Assembly: GCA_964397565.1 (NCBI GenBank)
Contig: CAYNJC010000003.1
Coordinates: 1 to 64,000, forward strand
Reading direction: 5' to 3'
Length of the DNA stretch: 64,000 nt
From: JAPLST01 sp964397565
Lineage (GTDB): Bacteria > Auribacterota > UBA3054 > JAPLST01
Shown: piece by piece, positions 14,794-24,982 of the stretch
How positions within the stretch are numbered: the first letter of the stretch is position 1
Layout of the letters: each line of letters opens with the position of its first letter
Translations under genes and position numbers: made by a program
The notes under the pieces: model-generated
Told to the model about the DNA's origin: nothing
The model's database searches: none
Seen by the model: only the letters and a program-made list of their open reading frames with translations

Positions 14794-16746
14794 ATGGCAA
14801 TGAACCTACAAAATGGATTTGTGCGCGTGGCGGCGGCGACGCCGCGGGTGCGCGTGGCCGACACGGCCTTTAACGCGGGCGAGGCAATCGCGCTGACGCG
14901 CAAGGCGGACAAGGCCGGCGTGCAGGTGGTCGTGTTCCCCGAATTGAACTTGACCGGCTACACCTGCGCGGATTTGTTCCAGCAACAGGCGTTGCAGCGT
15001 GGCGCGCTGGCCGCGCTGGCGCAGGTCTGTGCCGACACGCGCGACTGCGCCGTGCTGATCGTGGTCGGCCTGCCCTTGGCAATTGACGCGCAGTTGTTCA
15101 ATTGCGCCGCGGTCGTGCAGGCCGGCACGGTGCTGGGCATTGTGCCCAAAACCTATATTCCGGGCTACAAAGAATATTACGAGCCGCGCTGGTTTGCGCC
15201 GGGCCCGCGCTTGAGCGCGCCGGTCATGGACGTGAACGGCACGGAAGTGCCGTGCGGCACGGATCTGTTGTTCTGCGCCGCGGAATGCCCGGCGCTGCAA
15301 CTGGGCATTGAGATTTGTGAAGACTTGTGGGTGCCGCAGCCGCCCAGCACGGCCCAGGCGCTGGCCGGCGCGACGCTGCTGCTGAATTTGTCGGCGAGCA
15401 ATGAATTGGTGGCCAAGACGGCGTATCGGCGCGCGCTGGTGCAGCAGCAATCGGCGCGCTGCTTTGCGGCCTATGTGCTGGCATCGGCCGGCGTGCATGA
15501 ATCCACGACCGACATGGTGTTCAGCGGTCATGCGCTCATTGCGGAAAACGGCCTTGTGCTGGCGGAAAATGAACGTTTCGCGCGCACCGCCCATCTGACG
15601 ATTGCCGATGTGGACGTTGAATATTTGCTGCATGAGCGCCGGGTTGCCAACAGCTTCAGTCAGGCAATCGGTGAGGGCGATCACGCGTGTCGTCAGATTG
15701 CCTTCAGTTGCACGCAGCCACGCTGGCAACTGCCTGTGCAACGTCCCGTGCCGCGCCAGCCGTTTGTGCCGCAAGACCCGGCCGCGCGCGCCGCGCGCTG
15801 CCAGGAGATTTTCGCAATTCAGACGGCGGGACTGGCCAAGCGCCTTGAGCATTGCGGCTTTCAGCAGGCCGTGGTGGGCGTGTCCGGCGGGCTCGATTCG
15901 ACGCTGGCCTTGCTGGTGTGCGTTGACGCGTTCGATCAACTGGGCCTGCCGCGCGCGCAAGTGCATGCCGTGACCATGCCCGGCTATGGCACGTCGAAAC
16001 GCACCTATGCCAATGTGCAGACACTGTGCGCGGCGCTGGGCGTGACGTTGCATGACATTTCGATCACGGCGGCCTGCGATCAGCATTTCCGCGACATTGG
16101 CCACGATCCGCAATGTCACGACATTGTCTTTGAAAACACGCAGGCGCGCGAACGCACGCAAGTGCTGATGAATCTGGCCAACAAGTTAGGCGCGTTGCAA
16201 ATCGGCACCGGCGATTTGTCGGAACTGGCGCTGGGCTGGTGCACGTACAACGGCGACCACATGTCGATGTACAGCGTCAATTGCGGCGTGCCGAAGACAC
16301 TGGTGCAGTACCTGGTGCGCTGGGTGGCGGAGACGCATGTGGCGGAGGCCGCGCGCGCAGTGCTGCTGGACATTTTGGCCACGCCGATCTCGCCCGAGCT
16401 GCTGCCGGCGGGCACGGACGGCGCCATCGCGCAAAAAACGGAAGAGACGATCGGGCCGTATGAATTGCACGATTTCTTTTTGTATCATGCCATTCGCGGC
16501 GGCGCGCCGCCGCGCAAAGTCCTGCTGCTGGCGCGTCAGGCATTCGGCGATGGCTACGACGACCAGACCGTGCGGCATTGGCTGTGGGTTTTCTACACGC
16601 GCTTTTTCGCCAATCAATTCAAGCGCTCGTGCGTGCCGGACGGGCCGAAGGTTGGTTCGGTCAGTTTGTCGCCGCGCGCCGATTGGCGCATGCCCAGCGA
16701 TGCCAGCGCCGCGACCTGGCTGGCGGAGCTGGCGGAAGGAGAGTGA
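14794..16746 (+). CDS. nadE: Glutamine-dependent NAD+ synthetase
   Basis: 650 aa from ATG 14794. ATGs at 14770, 14776 and 14800 are alternatives; 14794 is preferred because TATAAT ends at 14766. It makes NAD+ from deamido-NAD+, ATP and glutamine. The N-terminal nitrilase-type glutaminase has the Glu in FPELNLTGY, the Lys in PKTYIPGYKEYYE and the Cys in EICEDLWVP. The C-terminal synthetase has the PP-loop GVSGGLDSTLAL and TGDLSELALGW. It is the long two-domain type, so no partner amidotransferase is needed. Confidence 0.93.
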   Translation: MAMNLQNGFVRVAAATPRVRVADTAFNAGEAIALTRKADKAGVQVVVFPELNLTGYTCADLFQQQALQRGALAALAQVCADTRDCAVLIVVGLPLAIDAQLFNCAAVVQAGTVLGIVPKTYIPGYKEYYEPRWFAPGPRLSAPVMDVNGTEVPCGTDLLFCAAECPALQLGIEICEDLWVPQPPSTAQALAGATLLLNLSASNELVAKTAYRRALVQQQSARCFAAYVLASAGVHESTTDMVFSGHALIAENGLVLAENERFARTAHLTIADVDVEYLLHERRVANSFSQAIGEGDHACRQIAFSCTQPRWQLPVQRPVPRQPFVPQDPAARAARCQEIFAIQTAGLAKRLEHCGFQQAVVGVSGGLDSTLALLVCVDAFDQLGLPRAQVHAVTMPGYGTSKRTYANVQTLCAALGVTLHDISITAACDQHFRDIGHDPQCHDIVFENTQARERTQVLMNLANKLGALQIGTGDLSELALGWCTYNGDHMSMYSVNCGVPKTLVQYLVRWVAETHVAEAARAVLLDILATPISPELLPAGTDGAIAQKTEETIGPYELHDFFLYHAIRGGAPPRKVLLLARQAFGDGYDDQTVRHWLWVFYTRFFANQFKRSCVPDGPKVGSVSLSPRADWRMPSDASAATWLAELAEGE

Positions 16747-16802
16747 TTGAACAATGGAAGAGTGGAGGAATGGGCTGCATACGAGCCGCCGCGGCTCGCT
16801 CC

Positions 16803-16827
16803 AAATTCGTTCGCCGCGGACGAATTT
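16803..16827. repeat. REP-like hairpin, copy 3
   Basis: AAATTCGT / ACGAATTT arms around TCGCCGCGG, about 23 bp upstream of ade. A second small stem (GAGCCGccgCGGCTC, about 16784-16798) precedes it. Confidence 0.65.
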
Positions 16828-16850
16828 ACTACCAATGATGCAAGGTAAAA

Positions 16851-18566
16851 ATGATGACGAAGGCTGACCAACTAGCGGTGGTGCGCGGCGAGCAGCCGTG
16901 CGATCTGGTGATCACGAATGCGCGCGTGGTGAATGTGTTCAGTGGCGAGATTCTCGAAACGAGCGTGGGCGTGATTGACGGGCTGATTGCCGGGTTTGGC
17001 GAGTACCACGGGCGCGAGACGCTGGATGCGCGCGGCGCGTTTCTCGTGCCGGGCTTTGTCGAAGGGCATATTCATGTGGAGAGCACGCTCTTGCCGATCC
17101 CTGAATTTGCGCGCGCGGTGCTGCCGCGCGGCACGACGACGGCCGTGATTGATCCGCATGAGATCGCCAATGTTTTCGGCCTGGCCGGCATTCGCTACAT
17201 GCTGGCGTGCGCCGAGACCTGTCCGCTCGATATTTTCATCATGCTGCCGTCGTGCGTGCCGGCGACGCCATTCGAGTCGTCCGGCGCGACGCTGATGGCC
17301 GCCGACTTGGCCACGTTGATCGATCATCCGCGCGTGGCCGGCATCGGCGAATTGATGAATTTTCCGGGCGTGATCAATGGCGACCCGGAGATGCTGAAAC
17401 GCGCGGCGCTGGCGGGCGCCAAAACGGCGGACGGCCACTGCCCCGGGCTGGGCGGCCTGGCGCTGAACGCCTATATTTTTGCCGGGGTGCAGACCGATCA
17501 TGAGTCCACCACGGCGGACGAAGCGCGCGAGAAACTGCGGCGCGGCATGCATGTCCACATCCGCGAAGGCAGCGCCGAGCATAATTTGGCCGAGCTGGTC
17601 AAGATCGTCACGCCGGCGAATGCGTGCAATTGTTCATTGGTGACGGATGACCGCCATCCGGATGATCTGGTCGAGCGCGGGCATCTGGATTATTCAGTGT
17701 GCCTGGCGATTCAGTGCGGCGTGCCGCCGATCACGGCCATTCAAATGGCGACGATCAACACGGCGCGCACGTATCACCTGGCGCATGTCGGCGCGATTGC
17801 GCCCGGCTATTACGCCGATTTCTTTTTGACGAAAAAACTGGAAGAGTGTGCCCCGACCGTCGTGTTCAAGAAAGGCCGGCGCGTCGCCGAACAAGGGCGC
17901 TGCCTGGTGGACACGGGCACGCTGCCGCCGTTGCCGGGCCCGTCCATGAATGTTGCGCCGCTGGCGGAAAATTCTTTTGTAGTGGCCTGCACCAGTGGCA
18001 CGGTGCGCGTGATCAACATTGTGCCGGGGCAGATTGTGACGGCGGAGACGCGCGAACCGGCACCGGCGCGCGCCGGCCTGCTGGTCGCCGACATCACGCG
18101 CGATTTGCTCAAGATGGCGGTGATCGAGCGCCACCATGCCAGCGGGCGCGTCGGCATCGGGCTGGTGCGCGGCTTGGGATTGAAGTCCGGCGCAATCGGC
18201 AGCACGGTCGCGCACGATGCACACAACATCATTGTGGCGGGCGTGACCGACCGCGACATGCTAGCGGCAGCGCGCGCGCTGGTCGAGCTGGGTGGCGGCT
18301 TTGTTGTAGTAAAGGACGGCGCGGTGCTGGCGACGCTGGCCTTGCCGATTGCGGGCTTGATGAGCGACCAGCCGCTGGCCGAGGTGGTCGCGGCGCAAAA
18401 GAAATTATTGGCGGCGGCACGGACGCTGGGCGGCACAATGGAAAATCCCTTCATGACCCTGTCGTTTCTGGCGTTGACGCCGATTCCGGCGCTGAAACTG
18501 ACCGACCGCGGCTTGTTCGACGCGACCTGCTTTCAAATGACGTCATTGTTTGTCGACAAGACGTAA
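16851..18566 (+). CDS. ade: Adenine deaminase
   Basis: 571 aa. It hydrolyses adenine to hypoxanthine plus ammonia (purine salvage or catabolism, cytoplasmic). Amidohydrolase metal motifs are present: GHIHVEST, DPHEIANVFG, DGHCPGLGG and LVTDDRHPDDL. The C-terminal beta domain is complete (GLKSGAIGSTVAHDAHNIIVAG, ending FQMTSLFVDKT). The length is normal for the Ade family. AAGG lies just upstream of the ATG. No purine transporter is adjacent. Confidence 0.93.
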   Translation: MMTKADQLAVVRGEQPCDLVITNARVVNVFSGEILETSVGVIDGLIAGFGEYHGRETLDARGAFLVPGFVEGHIHVESTLLPIPEFARAVLPRGTTTAVIDPHEIANVFGLAGIRYMLACAETCPLDIFIMLPSCVPATPFESSGATLMAADLATLIDHPRVAGIGELMNFPGVINGDPEMLKRAALAGAKTADGHCPGLGGLALNAYIFAGVQTDHESTTADEAREKLRRGMHVHIREGSAEHNLAELVKIVTPANACNCSLVTDDRHPDDLVERGHLDYSVCLAIQCGVPPITAIQMATINTARTYHLAHVGAIAPGYYADFFLTKKLEECAPTVVFKKGRRVAEQGRCLVDTGTLPPLPGPSMNVAPLAENSFVVACTSGTVRVINIVPGQIVTAETREPAPARAGLLVADITRDLLKMAVIERHHASGRVGIGLVRGLGLKSGAIGSTVAHDAHNIIVAGVTDRDMLAAARALVELGGGFVVVKDGAVLATLALPIAGLMSDQPLAEVVAAQKKLLAAARTLGGTMENPFMTLSFLALTPIPALKLTDRGLFDATCFQMTSLFVDKT

Positions 18567-18657
18567 TGAAATCAACCCCGCCACCCTCCTTGTTCAAAGG
18601 GGGATTGCAGCGACTGAATAGCAGCTTCGCAACTGCTCTCTGGCAGCACTCAATCTC

Positions 18658-20424
18658 ATGCTGACGGCGCGCTTTGACGCCTTTGACCGCGAACGCCGCG
18701 GCTGGTCGTTTGCCTTCGACACGCCGTGTCGTGTGTGCACGGCAACGCGGGTCGAGGATGTGGGCGCCGTGGTGCAGCAGGCCGATGCGGCCGCCAGCGC
18801 CGGCCAATGGGCGATCTTCATCCTGACCTATGAAGCTGCGCCGGCCTTTGATGCCGCCTTGCGCGTCCATCCCGCCCGCGGCTTGCCCTTGGCCACCGTC
18901 TTGCTGTTTGACGCGCCACGCCGCACGCCGCTCGACACACCGCGCGGCGCGTTTGACATTTCGCCCTGGCAGCCCGGCGTGTCACGCCCGCAGTATGATC
19001 ACGCTATTCATACCATTCATGAGTACATCGCCGCCGGGCACACCTACCAGGTGAATTACACTTTTCCGATGACGGCAACCTTTTGTGGCGATGATCAGGC
19101 TTGGTATTGTGCGCTGGGCGCGGCCCAAGGCGCGGCCTATTCGGCCTGGATTGACCTGGGCCGCCATCACATTTTGTGCTTGTCGCCGGAATTGTTTTTC
19201 GAGCGGCGCGGCACACAGGTGCTGACACGGCCGATGAAAGGCACGCGCCCGCGCGGCCGCTGGCACGAGGAAGATGCGCAGCAGATCGAAGCGTTGCGCG
19301 CGTCGCCCAAAGATCGCGCTGAAAATCTGATGATTGTGGATATGATTCGTAATGACGTCGGACGCGTGGCCGTGCCCGGCAGCGTGCATGTCCCGACCAT
19401 CTTTGAGGTTGAGCGGTACGAGACCGTACTGCAAATGACCTCGACCGTGACCGGCACATGCCCGCCGACCACCTCCATGCTGGAACTGCTCGGCGCGCTA
19501 TTTCCGTGCGGCTCGGTGACGGGCGCGCCCAAGGTGCGTACGATGGAAATTATCAACGAAGCCGAGCCGCAGCCGCGCGGCATCTACACCGGCGCAATCG
19601 GTGTGCTGGCGCCGGGCGGCGCTTGTGTGTTCACTGTGCCGATCCGCACGATCACGCTTGATACCCAGACCGGTCAGGCGGAATTCCACGTTGGTGGCGG
19701 AATTGTCGCCGATTCATCCGCCGCCGGTGAATATGATGAGTGCCAGACCAAAGCCGCGTTCCTCAGCGCGCCACGCCCACCCTTTGACCTGCTCGAATCG
19801 TTGCTGCTGGACCATGGTCAGTATTGGCTGGCAGAACGGCATCTGCAACGCCTGCGCGCCGCGGCTGACTATTTTGGCTTTTGTTGCACACTCGCAATCG
19901 TGCAGCGCACTTTGAGTGCCACGTGCACGGCGCATCCCGAGGGCGTGTGGAAAGTGCGCCTGCTGCTGAGCCGCGACGGGCAGGTGCAGTGCGCCGCCGA
20001 AGCGCTGCCCCCGGCGCGCGTGCCGTGGCGCGTGGCGTTTGCGCAGACGCGGGTGCGCTCAGATGATTGCTTTGTGTGCAACAAGACCACCCATCGCGCA
20101 GTGTACGAGCAGGCCCGACGCGAGCGGCCGGACTGCGACGACGTGCTGTTGCTGAATGAGCGCGGCGAGATGACCGAAAGCACGATCGCCACTATCGTCA
20201 TCGAACAGGGCGGGTTGAAACGGACACCGGCGCGCGCCTGCGGCCTGCTGGCGGGCGTTTTGCGCGCCGATCTGCTCGAACGCGGTGAAATGCACGAGGC
20301 CATTCTGACCGCGGACGACGTGCGCCATGCGGCCAAGGTATGGCTGATTAATTCCGTGCGCGGCTGGATTCCCGCCGTGTTGGCTGATCAAGAACAGCCC
20401 GGATGCCATCCGAACCATGCTTGA
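18658..20424 (+). CDS. pabB: PabB-PabC fusion: aminodeoxychorismate synthase component I and aminodeoxychorismate lyase
   Basis: 588 aa with two domains. Residues about 1-375 form a chorismate-utilising PabB domain (RPMKGTRPRG, MIRNDVGRV, GSVTGAPKVRTMEII, GIYTGAIG). Residues about 380-588 form a class IV PLP aminotransferase-like lyase (PabC) with the candidate PLP Lys in NKTTHRAVYEQAR. Together they convert chorismate plus ammonia to p-aminobenzoate for folate. The glutamine amidotransferase PabA must be encoded elsewhere. Such fusions are known in several phyla. Confidence 0.9.
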   Translation: MLTARFDAFDRERRGWSFAFDTPCRVCTATRVEDVGAVVQQADAAASAGQWAIFILTYEAAPAFDAALRVHPARGLPLATVLLFDAPRRTPLDTPRGAFDISPWQPGVSRPQYDHAIHTIHEYIAAGHTYQVNYTFPMTATFCGDDQAWYCALGAAQGAAYSAWIDLGRHHILCLSPELFFERRGTQVLTRPMKGTRPRGRWHEEDAQQIEALRASPKDRAENLMIVDMIRNDVGRVAVPGSVHVPTIFEVERYETVLQMTSTVTGTCPPTTSMLELLGALFPCGSVTGAPKVRTMEIINEAEPQPRGIYTGAIGVLAPGGACVFTVPIRTITLDTQTGQAEFHVGGGIVADSSAAGEYDECQTKAAFLSAPRPPFDLLESLLLDHGQYWLAERHLQRLRAAADYFGFCCTLAIVQRTLSATCTAHPEGVWKVRLLLSRDGQVQCAAEALPPARVPWRVAFAQTRVRSDDCFVCNKTTHRAVYEQARRERPDCDDVLLLNERGEMTESTIATIVIEQGGLKRTPARACGLLAGVLRADLLERGEMHEAILTADDVRHAAKVWLINSVRGWIPAVLADQEQPGCHPNHA

Positions 20425-20471
20425 CACCTAGCGCACCTCTGTGCTACTATTTATCAAGAAAAGCAGAGACA

Positions 20472-23400
20472 ATGGACCTAAATAATACACCACCGCGCGC
20501 GGATGGCACGGGCGTCGGCTATGCGCACATGACTGCGCCGCACCCGGATCGGGCGTGGCGCGGCGTGGCGTTATTGACGGTGCTGGCGGTGCTGACGATT
20601 CTGGCCCTGCTGGCGGCTGCATTTGCCGTGCTGATGACGGTCGCGACGGCGGCCGGGCGGGTCAGCATAACGCAATTGCAGGCGGATGCGCTGGCCAAGT
20701 CGGCGCTGGAGCATGCCCAAGCGTTGTTGCGTCAGGATGTGATTGATCAACCCGGTTGGGATGACACGGCGGAGCAATGGGCGGCCGCGTTTCAAGTCGG
20801 CACGCCTGCGGACGACGAGGCCCCCGCATTGAATGGCGTGCCGGCGGTGCCCGGGCAGCGCGGCGCTGCGCGCTGGGTGTATGTGCGCGGCGCCAGCGGT
20901 ACGCTGGTCGGGCGGTATGCCGTCATGCTGCAGGACGAGGCCGGCAAGATCAACATCAACAGCGCAACGGCCTTGTCGTCGCGCCAGCAGCAGCAGGGCG
21001 TGGGCACGTTTGAGACGCTGCTCACCGACGGCGGCATGCGCGGTCTGCCGATTTCGGCGGCGTTCGGGCGCAACATTCTGATGTATCGCTATGGTCGCGA
21101 TGGCGCGCCCGGGCAGCGCGGCGCCGATGACAACAACACGGCCGCGCTGTACGCCACGGATGAAATTGACAACAACGCCAACGGCGTGGTGGACGAACCG
21201 GACGAAGGCGTGGATGAGCCGGAGGAGTACAACACGCTGAAACCGGCCTGGGACGATCGCGCATTCGCGTCGGTGCAGGAAGTCGCGAGCCTGGCACCCG
21301 ACGGCGCACCGTTGCGCGGCGCGGCGCGCCAGTTGCTGCGCAACTACAGCACGGTTTACACCCGCACCCGCGATGCCTATTACGATGAAGCCGCCCGTCA
21401 GTGGCGGCGCCAGATCAACCTGAACGTCGGCTCGCGCAGCCAGGTTACCAAGATGGTGCGCGCCGCCAATGACATCGCCCACTTCGAGCCACTGGCGCAG
21501 CGCCTACAGAATCTGGTCGCCAATGTGATTGACTATCGCGACGAGAATCATGTGCTCTCGACGGTCGGCAGTGAATATGGCGTCGAGGCGGTGTGCTTCA
21601 ACGAGATCATGGCAAACGATGGCAGCTTCACGCTCGAGGCCGAGGGCACCAGCGCCGATAGCACGCTGGACCGCTACAATTTTGTCCATCGCATGGGCAT
21701 CTGGTACAACATTGATGGCAATAAGTATCGCAGTTGGCCGATCGCGTCCGTCGGCGGGCGCGGCGGCGGCGGCATGGTGCTCAGCAACGGCGTGCCGATC
21801 ACGATGCAGCACAGCACGACCGTGCGCTTTGATGAGCGCATGAACCGCCCGCCCAGCGGTTTTGCCTACGCCGACATGCGCCGCATTCTTGACGACGCGG
21901 GCGGCTGGCCGGCTGATCTGTGGAAGAACTCTTCTCTGAAGCTCTGGAGCGGTGCTGGCGCCACCTTCATGTATTTGCCGATTCTCGGCAACACGCGCGA
22001 CACGCTGCAGGTCGGCTTCAACAGCGATGCGCAGTATCAGCTGCTGCATTCGATGCCGGGTTCGAGCACCAATTCGGCGCGGATCGACAATCTTTGGCGC
22101 CCGAACGCGGCCACCTATTGCCTCTTCCCGGGCATGTCCGATTTCTGGGCGTTTCCCACCCGCTATGATGCCGACGTCAATCCGCCCGACAACCTGTATT
22201 ACTTCGTCTACATTGGCGAGCAGAACTTCAACGACAACATCGGCTCCGAGTGGGGCACCGGCCCGTGGAAGGGCTACAATCGCATGCTCGACGTCGACGG
22301 TGATCCCGCGCATGCGTCTGCAACCGAAATGGAAGTGCTGCGCGAAAAGGATTTGCGCAACACGACCATGACGATGCCGAACGGCACGTTGGCCATGGAT
22401 CTGCTGCGCTGGTCGTATCTCGACAAGAAGCCGGTGCGCGCGCAGGGCGGCTTTGTGCCGGTCTGCCTGACAACCTGCCCGGACACCGGCTTCGTCGGCG
22501 GCTCGCGCGGCACATCCACGCAGAACGCCTTCAAAAACAAGATCACCTTTGATGTCGTCTACGTCATGCGCCCGGACATCATCGAGTTGATCAACATCAG
22601 CGCCGCGCCGATCAGTCTGCGCAACTGGCGCGTGGTCATCAACACCGGCTCGTACGCTGACCAAGTCGGGTTGATTGATCGCGCCCCGCAGTACAATATG
22701 CAGACCCATCAGTTGTATGACAATCCCAATCCCAGCATTCCGCCCAACGGCTATTTTTACCTGACCAATCACCGCGGCATTTTCGACATGGAGTATGGCG
22801 GCAAGCGCAGCGGCGAGTGGGGCGACACGCCGGATGAGCAGTACGCCTGCGCCGAGCTGCCAGACGTCACCTGGGGCGTGCGCTACAAAATCACGCGGGT
22901 GCGCGACAACGAGGTGCGCGTGGAGGGGGCGCGCTGGCGGCCCGATCAGATGAAATATGAAATGATCGAATTTCACGGCAAGCGCCTGTGGAACGATCGC
23001 AACGGGCTGACCGGCACCCGCAAGTCGTGCCGTTCGAGCAGTCGCGACACGTTGCGGATGCAGGACTACATCTCGTTGGACTATGATGGGGTGCAGGTGG
23101 GTGACGATGCGATCATCGTCGGCATGCCGCGCGAAGGCGGCTTCCTCTCGATGACCTTGAAGGACGAGTATGGTCAAGTGGCGGCGCGCACCACCGAGTA
23201 TGGCTCGACCGATCCGCGCGAGATCAATTACTCAACCGAGAAACTCGACCCGACCCACTATAACTGGGTCAAGTCGCGCCGCGCCACCTTCGGCGGCAAT
23301 CCGCGCCTGGCCCAGAATCACTCGCTGCCGACCGGCTCCGTGGTGCCGGCCTATGTCAAGAACAACCAGTACGTCTCGGTCGGTGAAATCCAGCGGGTGC

Positions 23401-24617
23401 GCAAAGCGGAGGACTGGCAGAACATCGGCACGCGCGGCCGCGGCGCACCCAGCACCGCCACGCTCAAGGCGCTCGGCAATTTCTTCACCGTCGCCGGCGT
23501 GCGCCTGGACCCGGAGGAAGCGGGCGCCCACCTGCAGGGCTGGAAACCGGCCTTTGGCCGCGTGCGCGCGGTCGGCAACAGCGGCCTCATCACCGACACG
23601 ACCGCGTGGGCACCGGGCTTGTGGGAGCAGCAAACCTTACGGCTGCTGTCGGGCGAACTCAAGGGCGAGAGTTTCGCGATCGCGCGCAGCACCCAGAACG
23701 GCATCACCGTGACCGGCTATTCCACGCCGGGCGGCCAGCCATTGCGCGCCAATCCCGGCGATCAGTTCAGCGTCGGCCCGGGCTACGCCACGCCGAGTTA
23801 CTACACGCGCAACAACGGCGATGCCGGCGTGTGGGAATGGCGCAACAAGGGGCTTGAACGCAACCGCTACGGCCTGTATCTGTATGGCTTGTGCGATTCG
23901 ATCGACACCACCGAGTTTCTGGAGGAAAACCACAATGCCGTCCTGGAGGTCGCCGTGTGGAATTTTGAGACGCAGGCCTACGACCAACTGCCGCTGCCGG
24001 GCGAACACCGCAGCGGCCGCGAAGTCGACGCGTATGAAATCGTTAGCGGCGGCGCCCAACACCAGTATGAGAAGAATGACGGGGTCTACGTCGGCCAGCT
24101 CCATCCGCAGCACATTTCACCCAGCGGCGGCGTGCGCCTGCGCCTGGTGGCGCGCGGCTTGGATGCCAAGCTGTGTTCCGGCACGGCGTGGTTCGACTAT
24201 GCCTATCTCGCGCCCAGCGCGGTGTTCGGCAAGATCAACGTGAACACGGCGCCCGAACGCGTGCTCAGCGCGCTCAATGGCGTGACGCCCGAACTTGCCC
24301 ACGCCATCGCCCAAGGCATCGACGCCACCGGCCGCGCCCAACTCAAGCCGTACCGCATGCTCACCGATGTACTCAACGTGCGCGGCATGACGCCCGACAT
24401 CTTCACGCGGATGTGCAATCTGGCAACCACGCGCAGCGACCAGTTTCGGGTCATGATTATGGCGCAGGCCATCGTAGACGTGAACCGCGACGGCACGTAT
24501 CAGCCCGACCAGGATCAAATTGGCGCGACGGTCGGGCGCGACGTGATTGTGGATCGCAGCGAGCTGGCCGACGACGATCCGAACACGACCATGTTCCACA
24601 CCCAATTAGCCCAGTAA
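20472..24617 (+). CDS. Giant GspK-like type II secretion minor pseudopilin
   Basis: 1381 aa; typical GspK is about 300-350. The prepilin-like N-terminus has G31 followed by a hydrophobic helix (VALLTVLAVLTILALLAAAF) lacking the Glu at +5, as GspK does. GKININSA (158-165), a calcium-loop-like DNNANGVVD (233-241) and a C-terminal GKINVNTAPERVLSAL with helix-hairpin-helix features (near 1253) are GspK hallmarks. The middle, about 370-1200, is a large insertion: CFNEIMAND (about 372) and IIELINISAAPISLRNWRV (about 702) resemble lamin-tail domain strands. GspK caps the pseudopilus tip in the periplasm. No other T2SS gene is near. Confidence 0.75.
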   Translation: MDLNNTPPRADGTGVGYAHMTAPHPDRAWRGVALLTVLAVLTILALLAAAFAVLMTVATAAGRVSITQLQADALAKSALEHAQALLRQDVIDQPGWDDTAEQWAAAFQVGTPADDEAPALNGVPAVPGQRGAARWVYVRGASGTLVGRYAVMLQDEAGKININSATALSSRQQQQGVGTFETLLTDGGMRGLPISAAFGRNILMYRYGRDGAPGQRGADDNNTAALYATDEIDNNANGVVDEPDEGVDEPEEYNTLKPAWDDRAFASVQEVASLAPDGAPLRGAARQLLRNYSTVYTRTRDAYYDEAARQWRRQINLNVGSRSQVTKMVRAANDIAHFEPLAQRLQNLVANVIDYRDENHVLSTVGSEYGVEAVCFNEIMANDGSFTLEAEGTSADSTLDRYNFVHRMGIWYNIDGNKYRSWPIASVGGRGGGGMVLSNGVPITMQHSTTVRFDERMNRPPSGFAYADMRRILDDAGGWPADLWKNSSLKLWSGAGATFMYLPILGNTRDTLQVGFNSDAQYQLLHSMPGSSTNSARIDNLWRPNAATYCLFPGMSDFWAFPTRYDADVNPPDNLYYFVYIGEQNFNDNIGSEWGTGPWKGYNRMLDVDGDPAHASATEMEVLREKDLRNTTMTMPNGTLAMDLLRWSYLDKKPVRAQGGFVPVCLTTCPDTGFVGGSRGTSTQNAFKNKITFDVVYVMRPDIIELINISAAPISLRNWRVVINTGSYADQVGLIDRAPQYNMQTHQLYDNPNPSIPPNGYFYLTNHRGIFDMEYGGKRSGEWGDTPDEQYACAELPDVTWGVRYKITRVRDNEVRVEGARWRPDQMKYEMIEFHGKRLWNDRNGLTGTRKSCRSSSRDTLRMQDYISLDYDGVQVGDDAIIVGMPREGGFLSMTLKDEYGQVAARTTEYGSTDPREINYSTEKLDPTHYNWVKSRRATFGGNPRLAQNHSLPTGSVVPAYVKNNQYVSVGEIQRVRKAEDWQNIGTRGRGAPSTATLKALGNFFTVAGVRLDPEEAGAHLQGWKPAFGRVRAVGNSGLITDTTAWAPGLWEQQTLRLLSGELKGESFAIARSTQNGITVTGYSTPGGQPLRANPGDQFSVGPGYATPSYYTRNNGDAGVWEWRNKGLERNRYGLYLYGLCDSIDTTEFLEENHNAVLEVAVWNFETQAYDQLPLPGEHRSGREVDAYEIVSGGAQHQYEKNDGVYVGQLHPQHISPSGGVRLRLVARGLDAKLCSGTAWFDYAYLAPSAVFGKINVNTAPERVLSALNGVTPELAHAIAQGIDATGRAQLKPYRMLTDVLNVRGMTPDIFTRMCNLATTRSDQFRVMIMAQAIVDVNRDGTYQPDQDQIGATVGRDVIVDRSELADDDPNTTMFHTQLAQ

Positions 24618-24711
24618 GTAGAATTCTTACGCACCGCAGGCGCTTTGGAGTGCGGCAGCCATGCTGCCGGGCAAAGTGGCCATCATGGTACGCCGAGCAT
24701 GGCTCGACTAT

Positions 24712-24797
24712 GCAAAACGGGAGCGACCTCTGCGTCGCGATTCTGCCGCAGCCGCTGCATTCGCCGCACAGGGGCCGCTCCCATTCTTTGCATGCAG
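24712..24797 (-). repeat. Composite element, second module (copy B')
   Basis: About 86 bp with a long imperfect stem (GGGAGCGACCTCTG...GGGGCCGCTCCC) and the core GCGATTCTGCCGCAGCCGC. It is closely matched by 32379-32466 in the opposite orientation and adjoins the two-hairpin element in both places. Confidence 0.7.
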
Positions 24798-24910
24798 AGA
24801 CCCCCACGATCCCGCCGCTGACGGGATCGTGGGTGAATAAGATTGAGTAAAATGACGCACCGGCGTCCCTTTCCCAATCTCTGCTTCCACCGAGGCAAGC
24901 TCGGTGGGGA
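24798..24910 (-). repeat. Two-hairpin element, copy B
   Basis: Same layout as copy C: CCACCGAGCTTGCCTCGGTGG hairpin, CAATCTTATTCACC linker, CCACGATCCCG...CGGGATCGTGG stem. The last stem differs from copies A, C and D yet still pairs perfectly. Confidence 0.75.
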
Positions 24911-24929
24911 GCAACAATACATACCAACC

Positions 24930-24941
24930 GCCGGATCTGGG
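24930..24941 (+). promoter_or_regulatory. GCCGGATCTGGG motif, copy 2
   Basis: Exact 12-mer ending 12 bp upstream of the -35 at 24954. Confidence 0.45.
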
Positions 24942-24953
24942 CATTGAACCTAC

Positions 24954-24982
24954 TTGACATTGCAATTACCTTATGCTACAAC
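24954..24982 (+). promoter_or_regulatory. Promoter of the 823-aa secreted orphan gene
   Basis: TTGACA, 17-bp spacer, TACAAC. It rules out coding starts upstream of about 24990 and supports ATG 25047. Confidence 0.65.

Noticed and set aside
14806..16161. 451-codon minus-strand frame opposite nadE
   Set aside because: Arg/His/Gln-rich translation typical of an antisense shadow; nadE on the plus strand has all catalytic motifs.
21504..23177. 557-codon minus-strand frame opposite the GspK-like gene
   Set aside because: Shadow of the long plus-strand gene; composition is dominated by His/Arg/Ala/Val without motifs.
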